DNA of 64,000 nucleotides from Rhabdophis nuchalis (Eukaryota > Chordata > Lepidosauria > Squamata > Natricidae): positions 375,341,919-375,405,918 of the forward strand of contig CM077643.1 in assembly GCA_039707465.1 (NCBI GenBank), written 5' to 3'. Positions 23,001 through 35,000 of this stretch are shown piece by piece. The position numbers were made by a program, and so were the translations under genes. How positions within the stretch are numbered: position 1 is the first letter of the stretch; each line of letters begins with the position of its first letter. The notes beneath the pieces are model-generated. The model searched no databases, was not told the DNA's origin, and saw only the letters and a program-made list of their open reading frames with translations.

Positions 23001-26000
23001 GGAGTGCCTCTATCAGTACATTGACTCTGCCGGACTTTCCAACATCCTCTTCTATTTCATTTCACCTGTGGCAAACAGCTCTCTTGAGTTTTCCCAGATC
23101 TTCGCCGAATGGTAGGTGACAGAGGCTTCTCTTTATCATCCCAAGAGATTCAAGACTTTGGCTGGTCACTTCATTTTTTAATATGTTTCTGAGAAATGGG
23201 GAAAATCACTCTGGCCTGGGAAGAAGGTATTCAGGGCTCTTTGGGTGTGTGTGTATGTGTGTGAAATGGAGTTTTAAGCCTTTTAGGGTTTTGTCTTTAA
23301 ACATCTTCCATCCAAACGTTTGAGCCCACCTATTCCAGAGACTTTAGAACAGGAGTCTCAAACTCAATTTACCTGGGGGCCGCTGGAGGCAGAGTCTGGG
23401 TGAGGCTGGGCCACATATTAATATTATATTATATATTATATTAATATTATAATATATAATATTATACTTTCATATCACGGTGGGGGCCACAAAATACCGT
23501 CCTACGGGTTGTAATTGGCCCGCGGGCCGTGAGAATGAGACCTCTGCTTTAGAAGCTTAAAAGGGAGCAACCCAGACTGTCTACCCTTGTTTTGTATATT
23601 CAGAAGTATTTCCTATTTTTCTGAGCCACTGGTTGTAGAAGAATGCTGTGTGTCTTATTTATTACAAGCTGAAAACCCAGTGTAGCCCAGGTATGTATTT
23701 ATCCTAATCTTGTATTAGAGGGAGCCCCCTTGTGGAGTACTGAGAAGCTGTTCCCATAGCAACTCCACTGTGCTGTATAGTAGAAAACATTTTAAGGCAC
23801 AACAGGCTGTATCTTACAATACAATACAATACAATAGCAGAGTTGGAAGGGACCTTGGAGGTCATCTAGTCCAATTCCTGCCTAGGCAGGAAGCCCTATA
23901 CCATTTCAGACAAATAGCTATCCAACATCTTTTTAAAGACTTGCAGTGTTGGGGCATTCACAACCTCTGGAGGCAAGCTGTTCCACTGATTGATTGTTCT
24001 AACTGTCAGGAAATTTCTCCTCAGTTCTAAGTTGCTTCTCTCCTTGATTAGTTTCCACCCATTACTTCTTGTTCAGGTGCCTTGCAGAATAGTTTGACTC
24101 CCTCTTCTTTGTGGCAACCCCTGAGATATTGGAACACTGCTATCATGTCTCCCCTAGTCCTTCTTTTTATTAAACTAGACATACCCAGTTCCTGCAACCG
24201 TTCTTCATATGTTTTAGTCTCCAGTCCCCTAATCATCTTTGTTGCTCTTCTCTGCACTCTTTCTAGAGTCTCCACATCTTTTCTACATCGTGGTGACCAA
24301 AACTGAATGCAGTATTCCAAGTGTGGCCTTACCAAGGCATTATAAAGTGGTATTAACACTTCACGTGAAGTCAAGTTCACTTCATGTCAAGCACACTATC
24401 ACTGTCAAAATTACTGTGACTTGACACTGTAGATCTAATTCAGTCTTTTTCATTTTAGCAGCCCAGGCGTTCCAGAGTTATGCTGGGGCGCGCGCACACA
24501 CACACACACACGGAGACACACACACCCAAGGGGTGTTAGGGGTGTCTTATGCCCACAGTATTTGTTTCTAGAGAGTAAGTCATCTGTGTACCAAGTTTAA
24601 TTGAAATTGCTCGAAGCGTTCCAGAGTTATGCTGGAACATACATGCACACACACAGCCAGTTTTATATATATAGATTCACATATAATACATGTGGTGGAT
24701 TTAGACAATGTGAATTCTATTTCAACAATCGTCCTCTTGATTTTTGATCCATGAACACTCTTGAAAGAAAGCCAGGTAGTGAACTGATAGTCCACCAAAT
24801 AGCTCCCAGAAATTCTTTCCCCAAACTCTGGTGGCTGATGTCTCTTTTTTCTATAGTTGTGCTTCCTCTGTAAATAATCAACAGAAGGGAAAGCATCTGA
24901 GTCGGATACAGGAAAAACATCCTAAGAGTCATTTTAATCCCTTCAAAACATACAGATTTATTATGACATAAATGTCAGGACTGATGCCTATGAAGGGAAA
25001 TATAGTGGATTACATTGCTTTCAAAGCACCCCCCAGGTGTCTTCTTGTTCCTCTATTCCAGTGGGATCCTAGAGAAGGTTCCGGATTTATTTAATCATTT
25101 TGCTGTTGCTGCCACCAAACTTTGGCTGAAGAGCTGGGCAGTAGGTGGCAGCAGTTACTCGCTGTGTGTGACCAGATAGGCTCATAATTCTGGATTGTTT
25201 TGCTCTCTCTCCTTTCAACTTTAGGTTATGTCACAACAAGCAGACAAAAGTATACCTACCAGAACCTCCCTTTCCTCATGCAGAGGTAAGTTGGTTTGTG
25301 GAAATGTGGAAAGCTTCCATTTCAATCAATTAAAATGAGAAAGGATGGAGATATCATCTTTAGCTGAATAAGACTATTGGATCCTAGGGCTGTGATCCAA
25401 CCCACCAACGGCAAAATTATTGATTAGTTGTGATCTTAGAATGACAGACAGGGAGTGCATACATAAGCTTGTTAAGCTGTTTAGTTTTAATTTAATTTTA
25501 ATTAAGTTTTATTTTTGTCCTGGCCACCCCTATTTCTTAGACTGCATCCCTGGCATATCATTCAAAGACTGATGCAAAGTGCAGTCCAGATATAGCTTAG
25601 TCTTGTTTCCATTGGCTAACTCGGGGGTCTGCAATGTTGGCTCTTTTAAGACTGGTGGACTTCAACTCCCAGAATTCCCCAGCCAGCATAGCTGCGCTGG
25701 CTGGGGAATTCTGGGAGTTGAAATCCACCAATCTTAAAAGAGCCAACTTTGCAGACCCCTGGAACTGTAATCCAGGGGTCTGCAGACCCAAATAATCTGC
25801 AGACCCAAATCATAGTCTGCAGACCCAAATAATTCCTGAGGCTATTTTTTCTTGGAATTATGGATGAGTTCAGGCAGACAGCCAAGGTGTTGTGGGCTTG
25901 GATTTCTGCATTGAAGAGATTTGATGACTGATCCTTTTCTATTCTGTTGCTTTTATCTTTATTATTTATTTTATTATATTATATTTTATTATACAATATA

Positions 26001-29000
26001 TATAATAATATTATTATTTATGTGTGTGTGTGTGTGAGAGAGACGTTTGTGCTGATAAAATAAATAAAGGGAGACTAGTATAGATCTATTTCAAGCTATT
26101 TAGCTTTCATCAGCTAGCCATACCCTTACTGGGATTTGAACCTGGAAATATATAAATATAAATATATATAAAATATTGACCTCATAGATTTTTGCAGTTT
26201 GCACCTGTGCTTGTTGACCTACCAAGCTGCATTCACTTCATATGGAAGAAAAAGCAAGCTGTTGGAGAACGCCCTTGTTTTGAATGCTGCAATTTAAGCT
26301 GAGAAAATGTATTTGGATTTTGTGTTGAGTTTTTGTTTTTCCATCTCCAGCCCCTGGAGATTTTGGTCAATATAGTGTAAAAGGAAGCAGCTTCTTTTCC
26401 TTCCATCAATGGGAAACAAGAAGAAATTGAATATGTTTTTAAAAGTCTGCCCACATTTATTTAATGGATTCTTATTAGTTGTTCTTGTCGAGGAAAATAT
26501 CCATTAGCAACACCAAGGTGAAGCGCCTCATTTTGGGGCTGTGGCAAGATGTGCTTATCTCTGCTCTCTGGAGAGGAAATTCTTACAAAGGAATTCATCC
26601 CCTACAATTGCCTGCTGCGCTTCCAGGTTTCATTACTGGGAGAAATATTCAGAAGACGAGAACCGTATTTGATTTGGGAGCTGTACTTTCTTTCTCTCTA
26701 TGGGAGCCATGGAGTGTATAGCCTACAACCATGATAGTTAACCTTTTTAGTGCCGAGCGCCCAAAGCGCAGGCGCATGAGAGAGAGAATGCACGCGCACC
26801 TGCCCCAACCCTCAAAATGAAATGCGAGCACCCCCATACATGCGCCCTGCCCCTGCACATGTGCACGCATCCCCCACACATGCAGCCCGGCCCGCATGCG
26901 CCCCAGCCCCCCATGCCCCATTTGGCTTCTAGGTTGATGCAGGAGGCTTTCTAGGCACAAAACAGGGTGCAGGGGGGGCTCATGCGGCATCCCCATACCC
27001 CTTTTTGGCTTCTAGGTTGGTGTGGCGGCAGAAATCGGAGTAGGAAGGTAGAGTGTGCTGGGGGGGGGGGAAACCTGTGGAGAACAGGGAAGGCACAGGC
27101 AGCAGAAATGGAGTAGAAGGGTGGGGCATGATGGGGAAGAACCTGAGGACATAGGGGAAGGCACAGATGGCATAAATGGAGGAGAAACATAGGATGCGCT
27201 GAGGGGGAACCTGCTGAGATCAGGAAAGGCACAGGTGGCAGAAGTAGAGGAGAAAGGTAGGGTGTGCTGGGGTGTGTATGTCAAGTCCACAGACTTATGA
27301 CTGTCGTCGGGCAGAACGTGCCGGGATGCCTCTGATTGGTTTAGGCGCTCCTATTGGTTGGCGCACGAATTGTAACGTTGGGATTGGTTGCCGCCTCACA
27401 GCTGGGAAATATAAATAGCTGTCAGGCGGCCGGTTTCATCGATTTGCTCTTGTTCCAATTACTGAATAAACAGTTGTTTTGCAACCTCGTAGTCTGTCTT
27501 ACCTCAGCCTCCGAACATAAAAGGGGGAACCTGCGGAGATCGGGGAAGCCTTGCGCATGCACAGCAGAGACCCAAGTCTGGCTAGTGGGAGGCCCGTGTG
27601 TGTGCATGCCTGGTGGAGCTGGGCTGGGGCGATGGCTGGTGTGCCCACAGAGAGGGGCTTTGTGTGCCACCTATGGCACGCGTGCCAAAGGTTCGCCATC
27701 ACGGGCCTACAATATTGCTGGGTTACTTTATTTATAAACTAAATCTTGTAAGAACAGACATTACGACCACCTACTCTTAGCTAGAAAGCTGAGAAGCAGG
27801 CCCAAATTCCATTTTTAATCCTTTGGCAACAGAGGCTGGAGGGTGGAGGGCCAGTTTAACAGTCACTGAAATGTGTCTTCAAAATAATTATGAAAGAAAA
27901 AGGCAAATAGCCACTTTCCTCCTTCTGACTACCAGCTCATCCAGTCGAACAAACTGAAGCATTACCCCAGCATCCATGGAGATTTTAGTAACGACTTCAA
28001 GCAGCCTTGCGTGGTGTTCACTGGTCATCCCTCGCTCCGGTTTGGCGATGTTGTGCATTTCATGGAACTGTGGGGGAAATCCAGTCTCAACACCATTATA
28101 TTTACAGGTATGATTTCTAATGTAATTAATAGCAAAACAGGGCGGTGTTTCTAACGTGTGGACCTGGGTGAGTAATTCACAGACTGTATGCATCATCTTT
28201 TTACCAAGCCCATAGAGCAGGGATGTCCAAACTTGGGAACTTTAAGACTTGTGGACTTCAACTCCCAGAATTCCCCAGCCAGCATAGCTGGCTGGGGAAT
28301 TCTGGGAGTTGAAGTCCACAAGTCTTAAAGTTCCCAAGTTTGGACATCCCTGCCATAGAGAGTTCACTTCCAATAAAAACCATTAAGGTTTTCCGCAGGC
28401 ATTTTATCATTCTGGAAAGTAAAAAGGGCCTTAAAAATAAAGAGCAGCAGTTTTAATTGGGCCTGAAAGGGAAATGAGTAGTTAATAAAGTTCTTCTGAA
28501 ATTGATCAAGTTTGAATAACTAATTAAAATGTTGGCATCCTGCTGGTTAAAAGCAACACTTTAGAACCATCTCCAAGGGCAGACCCACAAATCATGTTTT
28601 GTGACAGCATGTTCAAGAAAAAGCTGGTTTTCTGGATGAGACCAGAAATAAATAATTCCACTATTTGGAGCTCAACATTAGCCAGTTAAATGCCCTATGT
28701 AGGTTCTTAGATTTTTTTCTTCTTCTTTACTTAAAACATCTTGTTTGTAGTTACCGTATTTTTCAGAGTATAAGACGCATCTTATAATACAATACAATAG
28801 CAGAGTTGGAAGGGACCTTGGAGATCATCTAGTCCAACTCCCTGCCTAGGCAGGAAACTCTATACCATTTCAGACAAATGGCTATCCAACATCTTCTTCA
28901 AGACTTGCAGTGTTGGGGCATTCACAACTTCTGGAGACAAGCTGTTCCACTGATTAATTGTCCTAACTGTCAGGAAATTTCTCCTCAGTTCTAAGTTGCT

Positions 29001-32000
29001 TCTCTCCTTGATTAGTTTCCACCCATTGCTTCTTGTTCTGCCCTCAGGTGCCTTAGAGAATAGTTTGACTCCCTCTTCTTTGTGGCACCCTCTGAGATAT
29101 TGGAACACTGCTATCATGTCTCCCCTGGTCCTTCTCTTCATCAAACTAGACATACCCAGTTCCTGCAACCGTTTTTCATGTTTGTCTCCAGTCCCCTAAT
29201 CATCTTTGTTGCTCTTCTCTGCACTCTTTCTAGAGTCTCCACATCTTTTTCCCTCAAAAAAGAGGGTGAAAATCTGGGTGCATCATACACTGAATACAGC
29301 ATTTCTGGCCGCCCCCTTCACCAAAATGGCCGTGTGGAGCCTTTAGGAGGCTTCCAAAGTGCTCCTGGCAGCTGGGAAGGGCAAAAATGAGTGAAAAACA
29401 GGTTGTTTTTTATTAGTTTTTCTGCTGCCCCCCCCCCCCCCCAGGAGCACTCTATAAGTCACCTAGAGGCTATGCCTACCCTTTTTTTGACAAAAAAACC
29501 CCACAGGCCCGTTTTCATGAAAAACTGGCCGTTTTGGGGAGGTCTGCAGAGTTCAATTCTTTTTGTGTGTGTGTGTCTTAAAATCTTATACTCCAGTGTG
29601 TCATATAATCCGAAAAATACGGTGTGTCTAGATATGTGGGAACTGTCCCAGACAGCCTGGTTATTCTGGATTTTCCCACAGGACTTTAGGTTTTTGCTAT
29701 AACTCAGAGAAAAGATGTGCTATTTCAGTTCAAGTAACTTAATACAGAAATTGAAACTGGACTGCTCAAGTAATTTTGGAAAAACATTTTTGGCTGAAGC
29801 CCACAACTTTCTATTTATATGTTGGAAAGCTATGAAGAAATATTGATGTGTATTATATCAACATTTTCTTTCAAAGATGGGGAACTGTTTAAGGAATACT
29901 TCCTTTTAAATTCAGTTTCCTGGTTGCAGAATGAACTATTTCAAACCTGACTCTGGTTTAATAGAAAATGTAATTAAATGCAAGACATAGATTCCTCATC
30001 CCCCCCGCTACACCGACCTCTTGCCATTGCCTCTTGATTAAATTTCCAATAGGAAAGAAGTGATAATTCTTCTAGATGAATTGCTACTGTCATTCTACAT
30101 GAGACTAATTGATATAATTTTCTATTGATTATCTGAAAATAACTAGATTAGCCTTCCCCACCGTGGTATCTTTCTTATGATGTGTTGGTAATGGGAATTG
30201 TGATTCATTATGTCATGTTGAGGGATGTCAACAGATAGGGATAAGTCGAACTAGATATCTCTTCCCTTGAAGTTCTTGAATAAGACCACATTTTTATTTA
30301 TTTATGTTAAATTTGAAGATACAGTAGAAGCCCTTTTTTTATAGTGTTATACAGCTCCTTCCTTTTTACACAAGCACTGTGATCTTTGTCTAAAAAAATC
30401 CTATATATAAATCTGATGACAATCCAGTTTTCAGGCCCAACTATTATGGGACAATCCTATTTGTGGTTACTCAGAATTAGGTCCCATAAAATTTGGTAGG
30501 GATTGCCTGAGAATTGGAGCGTCCAGTAACTTTCCCCACCTTGTCTCTCCCCATATGGATGTTGGGAAATGTAATTCAAAGTATATGGAAGGCACCATGT
30601 TGGAGAAGAACGATGGATCAGATGGCAACTTCAATTACGCAAGCTGTTGTAAAAGCCAGATAACATGAAGCTTTAATTCTTTTAGAAAATTGTTTATTTA
30701 TACATTTTTCTTCTTCTTTAATTCTTAATGGGAATAGTGGTACTGTTCGTGGACTGTCTTTAAAAATGTTGGGAAGTACCCATGTTTCCCTGAGAATAAG
30801 ACTGGGTCTTTATATATATTAATTGTTGCTCCAAATTAGAGCTGATTTTTCCAGTTAGGTCTTATTTTCGGGGAAAGATGGTACTAAATGGATCTGGCTG
30901 GCTAACAATCTTAACCAGGGCTTATTTTGGGGGTAGGGTTTATATTATGAGCATCTTGAAAAATCATGCTAGAGCTTATTTTCCAATTGGGTCTTATTTT
31001 TGGAAAAACACAGTAGAAGTGTATTGGCTAAAGCTTTCCCCTGTTGAATTCTTCTGTCAAAGTGATGTCATTCAAATGAGGAGCCTGTGATGGGTGGGTA
31101 GGGCAAGAAGGGAAAATTAGGTTACTTAAAATAATAGGTTGGAGTGTCAATAGATTCATAATAAAGAAGAGGGTGGTAAAATCCTTGAGCAAATATGCAG
31201 GAATCTCTAAATATAAATTTCTCCAAAGATCCTGTTATAGGATTGCTTTGGGGTATTTTGGGAAAGAAAGCTGATGTGAGCAGACCCAAGCATCCAGTCC
31301 AGGAATGTGGTTTCTCCCCTCTTGCATTTGTATTCAAATGTCAGAATTTGGACTGTTTAGCTGAGTAATAAGGCTTTGAGTAATAAGCCAACTCTTTCTC
31401 CTTTTCCATGAACGCATAAACCCTGTGACCAGCCCTCTTTTTCTTTTGGGTATCTTTGAGTCAAACTTGATTCCTGGTGACACAAACTGAATTTTCTTAA
31501 CATTTTCAGAAGAGGGTGGCCCTTGTCTTCTTCCCATGCTGAATCAGATTGACTTGCCCTAAATCAGGGGTCCCCAACCCCCGGGCCGCAGACCTGTGCC
31601 AGTCCGTGGGTTGATAGTAACGGGGTCGGAGTGAGTGGCGGAGAGAGTAGCACAACTCTTAGGAAAGTGTAACAAACGCTCCGCTATCCAGGCGGCTGGC
31701 CGGGGCGCTCCCCGGGGGCAGGACGGGGGCAACGGCCTGCATTGGGGTGGTTCGGGGCACCACCCGTCCCTGCACAGAGGAAGGGACTGCCAGGCCTTCC
31801 TGCCCGGGATGCAGCCATCCTTCCCTGCCCCAGCCGAGGATCCTTCGCCCGGGATCCCTGGCAGCTTTCCCGCCCAGTTGCACATGATCGCCAAACGCAC
31901 ACGCGGCCCACGTGACTCAACTCACCCGCTGGAGGCTTCCACCGGTCCACGGAATTTTTTTTCCATGAAACCAGTCCCTGGTGCCAAAAAGGTTGGGGAC

Positions 32001-35000
32001 CCCTGCCCTAAATCACCTAACTAGCTTCAGGCATAAAGTGGAATTAAAACTAACTATCTCCTGGCATCTAGCTCAGTGCCTGTAGCTACTATGCAAAACT
32101 GAGTCTTATATCGATAGTCTTTGACTTACAACAGTTCATTTAGTGACTGTTCAGAGTTACAACGCCACTGAAAAAAGGGACTTATGACCATCCTTTCATA
32201 CTTACGACCATTACTGCATCCCCATGGTCTTGTGACTTACATTCGGATGCTTGACAATTGGTTCACACTTGTGACATTTATATTGCCCCTGGGTCACGTG
32301 ATCCCCTTTTGCAATCTTCTGACAAGCAGAGTCACTGCAATGAGTCACACAGATTTCTCACTTAGCAAAATAAATTTTGGCCTCTGTTGTGGTCGTATGT
32401 CAAGGACCGCCTGTACTCCTCTTTCTTTGTCTTGCCCTTTCTATGCATCCTCTTTGTCCCAGGGCTTGAAATCATTACGATGCCCCCAAGCTCTATAGTC
32501 CCTGATTTCTGGTTTACACCAAAGTCCTTTGTCCTATAGAGCAGGGGGTCCCCAACCTTTGCAACTTTAAGTCTGAAGGACTTCAGCTCCCAGACTTCTC
32601 CAGCCAGACTTAAAGTTGCAAAGGTTGGGGACCCCTGCTGTAGAGGAGTGTGTGGTTTGTCACAGTTTTGGCATAATATTAAACACTTAAGTTTTTTCCT
32701 TTCCCCCCCTTTCCCTTTCCTGTTTACAGAGCCTGATTTCTCTTATCTGGATGCATTGGCCCCCTACCAGCCGCTGGCCATGAAGTGCATCTATTGTCCG
32801 ATAGACACCAGGCTGAATTTTATCCAGGTGTCCAAACTACTCAAAGAAGTCCAGGTAATCAAATTTACTGGTCTTAATTTGCTTACTGCAAATCCAAATT
32901 GTACTTTACCCAAGTATGGGTGCCTCCAGAATATATTCTGCTATATATGATAGAACTGAGGCACCTGTGGGGGGCGGAGGGGGGATCAAGCATTGGAGAA
33001 ATGGTGAAAGCAGTGCCACACCACCAAGACACAAATTAAGAGGTGTTATTCAGCAGGTTCTGACTAATTCTGGAGAACCAGTAGCGGAAATTTTGAGTAG
33101 TTCAGAGAAATGGTAAATACCACCTCTGTCTGGCCATGCCCTCATCTATTCTCTGCCTCCCAGGTCCCAGCTGATCAGGAGGGAATGGAGATTTTGCAGT
33201 ATCCTTCCCTTGCCACACCCACCAAGCCACACCCACCAAGCCATGCCACGCCCACAGAACCAGTAGTAAAAAAAATTGAATCTCACCATGGCACAGTTTC
33301 CATCCCTTTTCTGAATGTGTTCCTGTGGTAGAGTTTGTGTTGCAAGGATCCAGTGTTGCTTTCATCATTTTAATGAAAACCTCTGCTTTTGCAGATGTGC
33401 CTAGAAATATTCTTTATAACAATTTACTGTTCCATGAGAAAATCCAAAACAATCCAAGCCTATCTTCTGGAGTGTTGCCTATTCCTGCCAGCTTGCAGAT
33501 GACACCAAGCTGGCAGGAATAGCCAACACTCCAGAAGATAGGCTTAAGATACAGAAGCCTCTTGACAAACTTGAACATTGGGCACTATCTAATAAAATGA
33601 AATTCAATGGTGAAAATAGTAATGTTCTACATAAAAACAAAATGCACAGGTACAGTATACCCATTTAATATATTTTTAAGGTATTTTTAGCGTATTTTAA
33701 TGTATTTGATGTTTTCTGTTGTTGTTTTTATTATTGCCTGTTCACCGCCCTGAGTCCCGGAAGGGAGAAGGGCGGTATAAAAATCTGAAAAATAAATAAA
33801 ATAAATAAAATAAATAGGTGGTACCTTGCTCAATAGTAGTAACTGTGAAAGGGATCTTGGAGTCCTAGTGGACAACCATTTAAATATGAGCCAGCAGTGT
33901 GCAGCAGCTGCCAAAAAAGCCAACACAGTTCTAGGCTGCATAAACAGAGGGATAGAATCAAGATCACGAGAAGTGTTAATACCACTTTATAATGCCTTGG
34001 TAAGGCCACACTTGGAATACTGCATTCAATTTTGGTCGCCACAATGTAGAAAAGATGTGGAGACTCTAGAAAGAGTGCAGAGAAGAGCAATAAAGATGAT
34101 TAGGGGACTGGAGGCTAAAACATATGAAGAACGGTTGCAGGAACTGGGTATGTCTAGTTTAATGAAAAGAAGGACTAGGGGAGAAATGATAGCAGTGTTC
34201 CAGAATCTCAGGGGTTGCCACAAAGAAGAGGGAGTCAAACTATTCTGCAAGGCACCTGAGGGTAGAACAAGAAACAATGGGTGGAAACTAATCAAGGAGA
34301 GAAGCAACTTAGAACCGAGGAGAAATTTCCTGACAGTTAGAATAATTAATCAGTGGAACAGCTTGTCTCCAGAAGTTGTGAATGCTCCAACACTGCAAGT
34401 CTTCAAGAAGATGTTGAATAGCCATTTGTTTGAACGGTATAAGATTTCCTGCCTAGGCAGGGGGTTGGACTAGAAGACCTCTAAGGTCCTTTACAACTCT
34501 GCTATTGTATTGAATTATATTATCATCGACTATATTTTAAAACTTCCAAAGAGACTAACATCTTGTTAGAAACTGGATTTTTGCCAGACTGCATTGTGTG
34601 AAGTTTTGTTGAGCGTGTAACTGACATTTGTCCGCCTGTAATAGACTTGTATTACAAAAGCAGAAAACACTCCAACCTCTAACCTAGGTTGCCCTGACCC
34701 CATTTTTCCAGCCCTCTGGGGCTCCTTTTCATTTATGTTTCTCAGTGCAATTGTCCAAAATCAACCATGTGGCTGATTGCCATTTTGAGATGAGGAACAC
34801 ATGGAACATGATAAGTTCTAAAATAATTTTAACAGCGGTTGAGAAAAAAACCCCAACCATAAAGAAAAATGTATGTGACTTATTCTCACCTACTTAGCAT
34901 AATCCTGCTTAAGTATAGTCCTCAGTCCCCCACCCCAGAATTTAGGCAGATCACTGTGAGACAGCTGCACCTTTCAAATATTATATTCCTTGAAGCATAG

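Larger units (their letters stand above)
26729..27704. mobile_element. hAT-like element, family A, with minisatellite and LTR-like insert
   Basis: Ends ccatgatagttaaccttttt and gccaaaggttcgccatcacgg, flanked by a perfect 8-bp duplication gcctacaa (26721-26728, 27705-27712). It contains a tandem repeat at 27022-27275 and an LTR-like insertion at about 27275-27521. Confidence 0.8.

Noticed and set aside
27022..27275. CRISPR-like spaced repeats
   Set aside because: Units are contiguous, GC-biased minisatellite copies in a eukaryotic transposon; there are no constant repeats with unique spacers.
28218..28352. microRNA precursor
   Set aside because: The hairpin is a dispersed transposon with target duplications in ten places, and arms are too long and perfect for a typical conserved miRNA.
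31635..32024. 129-codon ORF and CpG-rich block as a gene or promoter island
   Set aside because: It lies wholly within a hAT-like element bounded by inverted ends and the ccctaaat duplication.
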